A stretch of DNA of 64,000 nucleotides from Antedon mediterranea (Eukaryota; Echinodermata; Crinoidea; Comatulida; Antedonidae), in assembly GCF_964355755.1 (NCBI RefSeq), contig NC_092679.1, positions 2,914,001 to 2,978,000 on the forward strand. The letters are read 5' to 3'. Below the pieces are notes generated by a model. It searched no databases, was not told the origin of the DNA, and was given only the letters and a program-made list of their open reading frames with translations. Positions 24,901 to 36,900 of this stretch are shown here, piece after piece; the stretch's first letter is position 1, and each line of letters begins with the position of its first letter. The position numbers and the translations under genes were made by a program.

Positions 24901-27900
24901 TGCAGGAGCTATCAGTAATTTTTATTTATAATTTGTGTATTGTGACACAGTACATTCATGTAGCTATAGGTTAAAGGTTATTTCATTTCAGTACATACAG
25001 TATACTAATATTTATAATAATAATATTCTTGTTTTGGCAATCTTCCAATGTAAAGTGTAACAAAATTGACTGTATTGCTTTCAATTCAATAATGGCAACA
25101 AAATGTTTTGACAATGTCAAATATCTGTATAGGAATAATGGATTTCCTAAAACCATCAACCATTGTAGGTCACTGTGCCTGGGTAATTGAAACCTGGAGT
25201 CCCATGTACTTCACGGTTTTGAATTCTAAAATTGCAAATTAAAACTATTTCATAGACATTTTTATAGCTTTCGTTTGGGGACGGTAGATGATAATTTAAC
25301 AGACTGTAATAGCTCGTATAATGGATACATTCTACCGGCTAAATGTGGTGGCTAAAATGTACAGAAAAAATATAAATACCCTGTATCTTGATTAAATTAT
25401 CAGAAAGAAACCAACAATCAAGTCAGTCCACAAAGTTCTCAATTCTTGATTAACAAATTCCTGTACATTAGTAAATAGAAAGTCTTTTAAAAAGTTGTTT
25501 ACACTTCAATGCAAATTGTGGTTTAGCCTAAAAAAAAAAAATTATAAAGCAATTTGCTCGATTCGATTCCACCCATCATGATCATATGATACACCACACA
25601 TGTTACCATAATTCAGTTTATCACACATGAATAAAAATATCATAGATAGTAAATAATAGAGGGCTATAAAATATATTTGCTTGTATCAAAACTTTATTTT
25701 TCAAACCAATTTGTAACAAAGTGCATTGGGTCGTATGTTTATTAACGTATATTTAGGTTGATGTCTCCTGCCCATACGACTATAAATAAGGAATTGTCAT
25801 GTGACATAATATTGGACGTCATTGTATGGAATGTTTTTCTTCATTTATGAATTAAATAATTTGTTCAAAATCAGATTGTAACCTTGATTTTATCCAGGTC
25901 CATTTGTTCTATTGTAAATTAATAGAAATGTGCAGATTAGGCCAAATAGGAGAAATGTTTAGTTTCTTCTGACCAGGATTTGAATATTTAATGAGGGCCG
26001 TTTCATAGTACTGTATATTGTGATGGACAGCACCAATGTCAGAATGATGTTTAGCCAAAATTGAGGCTAAACCACAATTCGAATTGAAGCAAAAAAAGGT
26101 ATTTATTTACCCTGGACATGTTTTATCAAGAATTGAACACTGAAATTATGGACAAATTTGTTGATGTTGGTTTCTTTTTGTATTCTTTCTGTACATTTTA
26201 GCCACCACTTTTAGCTGGTTGAATGTGTCCATTTTACACAAGCTGTGACGGTTTGTTAAATTATCGTCTACCGTCCCCAAACGAAAGCTATAAAATTGTC
26301 TATGAAACCGTTTTAATTTTTAATTTTAGAATTCAAAACTGTGAAGTACATGGGACTCTAGGTTTCACCTCTGAATGCTTGAATTTTTTTTACAATTGAT
26401 TAATAAAACTAGCTACTGCGTTTATGATAAATTTAGTAAAGAAAGTTATGCAACTCTAAAATTAGATCGAGGAGGGGAGGTGTAGATTTGAAATTAGTAT
26501 TTTTTTTTTATTTTGTCTTTGCTGCTTGGTAATCCTGATTGACATAATGAAAAATGAAATGTGAAATATGGATATGGAAAGATCTTTTTAAAAGAGATGG
26601 GCAGGTGGGAATAATCCAGGGAAAAAATGGGGGGGGGGGGGAGAAACTGGTGACATCCAATATTAAATTTAAATAGAAATGTACTTTTGTGTTATTATTA
26701 CAGTATACTATTCACGTAGGAAACTGAAATAACCATCATTCATTTTGCTGTTCTTGACGTTTGATGTAAAGATTTTCTTCTTGATAAATGCAAGAAATTG
26801 GTATTTCCAGGGGGAAAGGTGTAAACAGACTTTAGCAACCTCCCTCCCTAAAATTTAACACTCAGCCATGTCTTTTGTAAAATAAAATAATGACTATTTT
26901 TATTTTTTTGCAACCCGACGGATCGTTTATGAAATATTTAGCTACCTCTAATCTATAATGCAATTTAATTGACATAAATGCAAGAATTTGGTATTCTGGC
27001 AATTTTCCATATTATCATCACATGACTATACCTGTAGAAAGAATGGCATTTCATAATAAATGTTTAGAATTGTTTTGATTTTTAGTAGAACTCGTATAAC
27101 TTTCACTTTAATGGGTACTTCACCCTCTTCCAGTTGAAAGTTTAAAACATGTAAAAATTCAAAAGAGTGTACAACAATTTGTTATTATTATGCAACAGCT
27201 TAATGTCTCATATGAAGGACGAGGCAATAAGATCTTGCTTGACTCTGTGTACCTCTTTAGTCAAAGACTGTTCTCCCAGAGGGCCCAGTGAACTACCTGT
27301 AGTATATCCGGTATCCCCCTACTCAACTCTAAGGGCCTGTTTCTATTGAAAAATAAAAAAAGAACAGTTTTTTGGAAACCGATTTCGGCAGTTGTTTATA
27401 AATAAAAATCGCGTTGCAGCTCAATTTTTACTCCCAATACAACCGGTTCCGTCCATGTGCGTTCGTTATGAATGACGTCATTGTATACACCACAATGCAG
27501 TTCATTAGGCGGAAGCACGATTGGAGCGAGGTCATATTTACCTTTTTTTCGCATAGCGCGATCCCCAAGAATTGCATCCATTTCGTCATAGAAGGGGTAG
27601 GTAATCCTGTCATTATTACCTGAAACGTTATTGTGGTCTTTGGTTAAAGTATAGGGCCTAGGTACGTCGCACCCTCCGATATTGTCAAGTTGAACTCGTC
27701 TAGCTTTCACACGCATTACAATATTCTTAAAAACATGTATGTATTTGAGTGTTTCTTCCGATTCCCGGCAACTCCCCTCATCTTCTTCAATCTCCCCACA
27801 TATTATGAACCTCGTAATGACATCGGTCCACATTTTTTAGTTTAATAAAATATCTAGAGAAATAAAAATGACTAGGCCTAGGTCCTATCGCGCGGGTTTG

Positions 27901-30900
27901 ACTGCGAGTTGACCGCAATCATGCTGCAGAGTTCAGTTTTTGGGGTCAAATTGAGATTGTGTTGCAGCTAAAAATTGCTCCACGGAAACCGGTTCCAGAA
28001 CGGTTCTTTGCGATCGAGACCGCAATTAATTGAGGTTTTTGAAACCGTTTTTAAGATCTGTGTTTTTTTGTGGGGACCCATTTCTGCTAGCATGAAAAAA
28101 CCGTTCTTGATAAGAACGGTATTCAAAACCGTATTTTCTGCTCTATAGAAACATGCCCTAAAGATGTACAGGTTCTTTAGTGAACATGAACCAGATGTGT
28201 CCACTGGACCTACGGTTTATAGTCCTTAGACGAGAAGACTTGTTTTACCACCAGAAGGATGGAGCGAGTAAGCACAGCTTCTTTTCCAAGTATTTTCTAA
28301 CATCCAATTGTTGTTACATGTAGTGCAATGTTCTCCCAATATAGAATTCAAGTCTGGGCAATTAAACCATGGAAGTACTATTTTTATATCTCCATGATTA
28401 AACAATGTCTGAATCCTAGGTGATGGTAGTAGTATGGCAGACATCTGTCGCAAAACGTCGTCAAATAGACAATTATTACGGAGGCCATTTCCTAATCATC
28501 TTGATGTTTGTTTGTGGATGGTCATGTTTTATCCCATTTTGCAGTATGAATTCACTGACTTTACATTTCTTACATCATTCAGTCAGATCTACGGGGCGCC
28601 ATTTAGAACATTACTAAATTTTGTTGACATAATATAATGTCCAGAACCGCGCCTCGTACAAATCCAGAATAGTATTATTCCAGTAAACCTTGCTGGTAAA
28701 AACTTGCTTTGGGAGAACGTTATTTAATTTTGTGAAATTAGACTTTTTTCATTGGTTTATTAGGTTGTCTCTCATTGCTTTTGTTGACTGCTGCCAGAAT
28801 TACTAACCTACTCTCTGTATGCAAGTAAAGCAAAGTGTTGCTGTTAACTGTTTAATATTCAGAACGCATCATACTGAATCATTTAAATTTTAAAGGCTGG
28901 GTGTACATTCTTATTAACATACATGGAATCATTCTCATTTGAATTTTGAGGATTGTATCCTACTTTACGGTATTCACTTTATTGAAGCTTGAACAATTTA
29001 CTGATTTTCAATTGAGACCTAATTTTAAAAAGTACTATACTGTATACAAATGTTTAGTTGTTATATAGCGCCCTGTAATTGTCTTTCCATATTGTTCTCT
29101 AGTACTTGTAAAATTCTGTCCAAAGAAGAAAAATATTTGTTTTTAGAAGGACGATGATAAAATAATAATAAATTTAGATTATTAAAAATGAAATAATTAT
29201 TTTGTTACTATTATTTTTCATTTAATTTCCTGTTATTTAATATCGAAATATTTTTTTTTAAATGAAAACCAATAATTATGAATATTTTATGAGAGCCACT
29301 ACATTCAAAGAAACATTTGCGGTACTATTACTACAGCATAATACCTTTATGCTATCAATGTAATATGACTCACAGCTATTTACTAAAAAAAATGATTTCA
29401 TTATTGTAATATGTTTATAATATTCTGACCTTATATGGATAATAATAATCATGTGTAATCAAATTCTTATATAAGTTCCTGTAAATGGAATTTTATATTA
29501 TTTGATATTTTTTATAAAATTACAATTTTGGCGCAATTCAGATTATTCTGCAATGCCACTTACATTTTTAATAAACTAGAATTGTTTGAATTGAAATCTC
29601 ATTCTGTGGTGTTAAAAAACCTATCCATAAGACACCTTTCCTCATATTTATTAAGGGGACACTACTATTCATCGAAAGGACACCCCTATTCATAATGGGG
29701 AATCCCTGTTTATTAGAGGAAAACCCTATTCATCAAGGGGACAATCCTTGTATTCATCAAGGGGACTACACCCCTATTCATCAAGGGGACTACACCCCTA
29801 TTCATCAAGGTGACTACACCCCTATTCATCAAGGTGACTACACCCCTATTCATCAAGGAGACATCCATTGTATTCATGAAGGGGATGCCCCTTAAGGGGA
29901 CACCCTATTAATCAAGGGAACACCCCTATTAATCAAGGGGACACCCCTATTAATCAAGGGGACACCCCTATTAATCAAGGGGACACCCCTATTAATCAAG
30001 GGGACACCCCTATTAATCAAGGGGAATCCTTTGTATTCATCAAGGGGAATCCCTTGTATCATCAAGGGACACCCTATAGTAAAATATGGGTGAACCTATT
30101 AAACACCCTTACGAAGGGGACACAATTAAATTGTGAAACGAACGCAATACTGGTATGTACTGTAACACCAATAACGCCTATCCAGGGGACACTACTATTA
30201 TGGGGACACTTTGTATACGGGTCCCTTACTAAATAATAGCAGTACATACTTTCTATAATGAACTTTAAGTATAGAAACCAGATCGTCTATCAGTAAAACG
30301 TTCAATAAAAAGTGAATAATAGGTAGCATAGTACCTAAAGAATATAATCATTAGCAATCCACTGTACATTACAAATTGAGGTTCTCTACTGTAAATTATT
30401 AGAAAACTTACTAATTTGAGTGAACAACAAATACCTAGGTATAATATATGAATATATTTTAACGACGTCATCTTCTATTAAAATGAGTCAGCAGCCTCTG
30501 TAAGTCATTTTAAATTAGTATTTAATCAATGTATTTTGAAATTCTACTTAAATATATTATAGAAAACATTTAGTTTTAATGATTTGTGTTGACTAGTAAA
30601 AAAATGTAATGACCCTTTGTTTGAAAATAATTGGCAGATTATTTTAGCATTTAGTTTGGACAACAGTTCAAGGAGATTTTGTAGGATTTGATATTCTGTG
30701 TCATCAGTATGGGTCAATTCAAATTGTCTATGAAAGAAAATTTTTAAACATATTACTGTATTAAAAATATCATTCAACCTGAAATTATACCACAACATTT
30801 CCATCGCTAAATTATGAATGAAAAAATTATCGATAATTGAGAAATTATGTTAAAAACTTTCAATATATTACTGCTTTTGTTTTTTTATAGTTATAAAATG

Positions 30901-33900
30901 TATTGTATTTTGTGTTCTAAATACTTTGTTGAGGTTTCCACTAGTTGCAGTCAAAGTTCTTGTAAAGTTAAGGTATACTGTTATGAAGCCTTAAAATACT
31001 TTGTTATCCAAAGGCTTTTGAGCCTTTCCATTTTCTCATCAAAATGGTTTCACTTGAATTCCTCATAAATAGTTGGCATTTTATTAGGAGACCACTACAC
31101 CAATAAGAACAGTGTAATTCTTAGAATAAAGTCAATCATTATTGAGTAACTTATCCATTGTGCGTTTGGTTCCATGTAATGAACACATCGCACACCTATG
31201 TTTTAAGGGCATTTCTCAACACTGACCGCATAATTATTCCAAAACTATCACTTATTTATTTAGATGGAATACAGTAGATACAACAAAACAAATTTCAAAG
31301 ACGTGTGTTTGAGGAGTTGGCTATGTTCTTTTTCAAACAGTAATTGATTTTAATTAGTTGCGACAGATTCTATAATTTTAGGCAAGTAACCAATTTTAGG
31401 CAGGCAGTGAATTTTAATAGGTGTCAAGTAGTTCAGATTGTTGGTGGCGAATATTAGGAATTTACTTGAGCTGCATATATAAAGTTATCCAGTAAAAATG
31501 GTAATAAATTGCATATCATACATATCTATACTTGTTAACAATAAACATATTTAATTGAACTGACTAAATTATGTCAAACTATCCGGGTCAAAATATGGAG
31601 AGAAAAATGTACAATAAAGTGTACTAAAAAGACCAACCTAAATCATTGAGAAAAGGTTGATTACAGCATGAAAGTACCATAAAAAATGATTGAAAAGAAC
31701 AAAGGATATCTACAATATTTATTTATTTACTTGTGAAAAATTAAAATTAATTTGTTGCGTCAATTTATTGTAATTCTGTATGAGGGGTCAAGTGTACCTT
31801 GTTCTGTTTTCATACAAATATCATGTTCCTATAATTACCCTGAACAAGGTGTTTATTTACCTTCAAAAGTTCACAAATATGATATCCTCCAAGCCAGACA
31901 TCATAGTCTCTCACCTGTCACATTTATCAATTAAAGAATTTCTGGTAATTGAGTCTAGCTTATACATGCATATTAATGAGGTCAGAGGTTGAAAGAAAAG
32001 TAAAGTTCTTGAAGATGATTCAAAGTTGATAAATATGATATCCTCCAAGCTAGACATCATAGTCTCTCACCTGTCACATTTATCAATTAAAGAATGTCTG
32101 GTAATTGAGTCTAGCTTGACATGCATATTAATGAGGTCAGAGGTTGAAAGAAAAGTAAAAATTCTTGAAGATGATTCAAAGTTAAGAAGCATTCCATGTC
32201 TAACGTGGCCTTCAAATCTTGGGGATTTATTTTGGGGAGCGTTTCAATATTTTTTGGTACGATATTTTATCGCGGGATGTCAATGGAGAATCAAGTGCAG
32301 GACTCGATAAACGCTATTTGGGCGGCCATTGCGGCATTAAACCGGAGGTTGTCTTCTCTCGAGGACCTAAATACTAAATTGTTAGAAGAAGCAACTGTAA
32401 GTTTTATTTACTATTTGTTATTAATGCACAAAACAACATTTGATTTCTCTTTTGTTTTATATCTTTAAAATTATAATTTTAACCTATTTAATTTTTTGCT
32501 AGAAATGTAAATTTTACATAATTATACACTTTTTAGATAATATATTGTGCAGTTGATGAAAAACATTGATTATTTAAAATACAGATAGTACCGGTACTGT
32601 AGTAATAATGACATCTGATTATATTTTTTACCAAAAAATAGAGCATTAAATTTGAAATTGCTGTAAAGTTTAAATTAAAACATGACCTTCCTCTAGCAAT
32701 ACTGTGATTATTTCTACTGAAACAACCCAAATTCATTTTGAAACATTTAAATTTTACCCTTATAATTTATATAGAAATATATTTTTAATCTTAATTTAAA
32801 ATTTTGTTTGATGAAGCATTAAAAATTGAAAGGGAATTAATAGAAGAATAATACAGTGTGCATTGCTTATTAGAACAAAGCACCAATTAATTAATTTAAT
32901 TAATTGCATCATAATATTTTCTTATTAACAATTCAGTTTAACCTTTATAATTATCTAATTACCATGATATAAATTTTTAATTTAAATTGCGTAATATTTT
33001 ATAAACGTCAAAGGAATAGTTATGTGTGTGTATGTATAGTAGCATACCAGAGATTCCATTTGATGAAAAGAGTTGACTTATCGAGTGTCTTCACGCATTA
33101 CTAAAAGATGAGTCAGTCATGTGACACACAAGACCAGAATGCATCAGCATGCGTGTCATATATCTTGTTACATTTTATCATAGCAGTATCTCATTGCCTA
33201 TTTATTTCATTACGTTGAAGGCTTCGTAAAGGTTAATCTATTAATATTATATTATTGCATATATTGTGTGTATTTTGAGCTTTAAATACTGAAGATGATA
33301 AACAAGTAGAGATTATATCTTTCTAAATACATTTTTACATTTGTTCGTTTATCTACTTATTGTAATACTAGATTAATCATGTATTTTTTTTTATATATAA
33401 TTGAATTCTTTTGAAGATTTTTAACAATTACAAAAGGCTAAAAACAAACAAACACCACAATAATCATGATAATGTGTCCTTTTCCCTAGAAAATGATTAT
33501 GATATTGATATCATCAGTAAATACAGTACAGTAGGCCATATGAAATAAAGGATTGAAATTAGTTAAAGTTAAAAAAGGTTTTCAAGAATAGGGATACCAT
33601 GAAGGTACCAACAGCAGATGATGAGATTAAGTGGCAATTGAGAGGGTTTAAAAATACAGTAACTGCTTACTCTATCATTGATCAACAATTTTCAAAAGAG
33701 ATAGTAAATTAATGTGATGGGGTAGGGATTGTAAAGATAAATAATAAAAAAGAAATATGGATATTAAATCCTTGTCCATCTTTAACATGTCACTGTGTAT
33801 ATAGCACTATGCACCCACTCTCCACCCGCCACACCCCAATTTCTCTTTTGAAATCTTGCAACCAAGTCTACAAGATTTCAATTCACCCATGTACAGTACA

Positions 33901-36900
33901 GTAGCTTGGAAGGGATGACAGTTGACCTTCATCTAGGCTAGTTTGCACAACACATTGGGTTAAACATCCTATTTTGCCAACTTCTTCCATTCTCAGTCAA
34001 GAAAACATGGATTACTAAACATACTTTCCCAATTAATGTAAAGATTGTGGCCTTAAAATGAATCAACATAGCAGTCTATTAACAACGCTCGTTGTTCAGA
34101 GGGTTTAATTAAATTCAGTACAATATCATGCATGTTAAGTTTAAAATATGAAATTTGTATTTAACAGGATTTAATTTGTGTTGAATTACACGCTAGACTG
34201 GGTACATAGCACGAGGGAATTCCGTAACATCTGTCTCTAATTTTACTGTATTCCTAATATTCATTTAAAAAAACTATCATCCGAAACCAAAATATTTTAT
34301 TTGAAAGTGCAGTATTGTCAGCAAACATTTTTAGGCTTTTTGGTATGAAGTAGTGGGAGGTGCTTTCCTTCTTTCTGTTTTTCATACAGTATGCATCTAA
34401 CAGCGAGTAACTTGCCAATTACACAATGGATAACCTATGTAATAATTTATCGTGCTTATAACCTAAGTCTCATCTGAGGCTTAGGAAGTGGAGTTGAAAG
34501 AGTTGCGAGTCACAACCCTGACACTACAGTAGGTCAGGATTGAAGCTTTGGATTGGAAGGCAAGCATGTAAACCACAAAGCTACAGTTCCACTACAAACA
34601 GTTTAATTAGGAAAAAACTTTTTGTAGTAGATATCAAATTTACCAATAATTTGCCATGTATTGTTAATATCTTTATGAATATTACTAATTCACAATGATA
34701 TTAATTATTCAAAGTGCAGTTAATACACTAAAAAAGCTGGTTGATATGATATAGTACACGTCTATTAAAACGCTAGTCTTTCATTTATTCTTGATACACA
34801 CAGATGGCCAGCATACCTAATGGTTATAGCCTAATGAATGTTTGGTGAATTATGTATTAAAAAATTCTCAACAGCAATGCTAAATAAAAACTGGGTGTTA
34901 CAGTATCATTTTATGAATTGGAAATGTAATAATAATGTAATAATCAGGAAGTATGTTTTGTTATAAAAATGTTTATTAAAATTGCAATCAATCATGTTGG
35001 ATCATAAGTAACATATAAATTAACAAAAATAATGATTTTAAAACATTTTTTATAGAAATTATATTATTTTCAGTAATATTCTATTATGACTGATAGTATA
35101 TTTTTTCTTGTTATTTAGGAAAATTGTAATTTATGTTTAATAGCTAATACTTGGACAAATTTCAAATTATCAATTTTTGCACATGTACTGTTTTTAAAAT
35201 TTCATACAACAATATTTTACGAGGGTGGTCCATCCAGTCGAAGCTGATCATTAGGGACCCTCATAAAAATACAATGTGACGAGACATAAACATGAAACAA
35301 TAAATATTGAATTGAAATAAATAGAATTTATAAAAATAAACAAAATAAAATAATGCACAACAAAATTTAGAATGAAAAATTATATAAATTAAATTTTAAA
35401 TTCCTTAATTTGTTTTGCAGAAATCCAAGGAAGAAGCAAAGGTTGCCGGAGGAGAAAATGGAATCCAAGAGAATGCAGTAGGAGAGGTTGCAACAAAGGT
35501 GGAGAATGACCCAGCAGCAGCAGCAGGTGGAGAGGCTGCATCACAGGTAAACAGTCTATGCTCATGCCTGCCAAGAATATTTAGAATTGCTACCTAAAGC
35601 TCAGTCTACACTATCAAAATAGTTTGACAAAAAAAGTGTGATGTGCCTAAATATGGTAGTGATGAGCCCACGATTGTGATGATCATCACTTTTTTTTGTC
35701 ACAAAGTTTGATAGTGTAGACAGAGCTTTAACTTGTATAAAGAGTCTTTTATATCTGTTCCGGCGCTCGAAAATCAACTTGAACGTCAATGTTTTGTTTC
35801 CACAACACTCCTTGCAGTTATGAGGCAATTAAAATATGCATAGCCGAGTGAAAATGAAGCATTGATGTCCAATTTGATTTGACGCATGCCAAAATAGGTG
35901 TGAAAGACCATTTAGCCAAGTAGAAGTCGTCTTAGGTTCTTCTTGCGAACAGCTACAGATATTAAAGAGATGTAATGAAAGTTTTTTAAGGGGTTTCATG
36001 CAAACATGATCCATAATTGTAGTTTTTTGAATTTTTTTTTTCAGTATTTAGAATTGACAAAATGCAAAACATATTTTCCAAACCTCCAAAAACTGATAAA
36101 CATTTGCATCCAATTCAGTTGGTATTAGGGACGTAGTTTGGTTGTTGATCATTAAAAATTGAATGCTGCCTATTAATGTCTTATTCAGCATAGAATCACT
36201 CACATTTTCTAATTGTACTTTTTGAAATTTTCCAAATAATTGGCCTCATTAACTGCACATTGTGCATAATTGAATAGCCTGTGTTTCTACTTTGCTGTTT
36301 GACATTAATTTGTAGTGAAGGTAATTTAAATTAATCAACCTTCCATCAGGGTCATTTTTCTTGTTATTTGTGGGTATTGCACTTAGTTGCCATAGAGAAG
36401 ATGCAATAGAAATGAATGTAAACAAAATTATATTTTGAGGATAAACTATAAACTGCCTAATAAACGCTACAAATGTCCTTTTTTATCTACTAGTAAAATT
36501 AGCAATACATTTAGCAACTGGAAATATGTGTGAAACATCTATTAGAATAAAATCTATCTATGAAAATTCTTTGTTTCCAGCAAAATGCAACAGAACCAGT
36601 GGCTGCAGATGTAAAGCCAGTGGAGGAGAAGAAAGAAGAATCAACTGAAGCTAAACCAGAAGCAGATGATTCACCAACAAAGACAGAGGAATCACCAGTA
36701 AAGGAAGAGGAATCACCAGCAAAGGCAGAGGAATCACCAGCAAAGGAAGAGGAACCACCAGCAAAGGAGGAGGAATCGCCAGCAAAGGAAGAGGAACCAC
36801 CAGCAAAGGAGGAGGATTCCCCGTCGGCAAAAGAAGAGGAGTCACCAGCAGAAGTAACAAAAGAGGAACCAACGGAACAAGCTAAAACAGATGATGTAAT

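Larger units (their letters stand above)
27292..28275 (-). mobile_element. SINE copy split by a PIF/Harbinger-like insertion
   Basis: The halves 27292-27329 and 28162-28275 together match the copy at 52360-52578. CCCCCTACTCAACTC on the left continues as AGATGTACAGGTTCTTTAG on the right, against CCCCCTACTCGTCTCGAAAG then ATGTACTAGGTTCTTTA in the uninterrupted copy. The match ends after GGAGCGAGTAAGC, short of the tRNA-like head. Confidence 0.75.
23924..32195. other. Intron between first exons B and C
   Basis: Besides the elements listed separately I see AT-rich sequence with a G-run near 26630-26641 and no supported exon. The span 28276-29640 contains nothing recognisable. Confidence 0.5.

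Noticed and set aside
29695-29895. Open frame with repeated HQGDYTP
   Set aside because: It is a translation of a 21- to 24-bp minisatellite with no start context, splice sites or family similarity.
29640-30075. CRISPR-like regular array
   Set aside because: Units are contiguous without unique spacers, and the genome is eukaryotic. It is a minisatellite.
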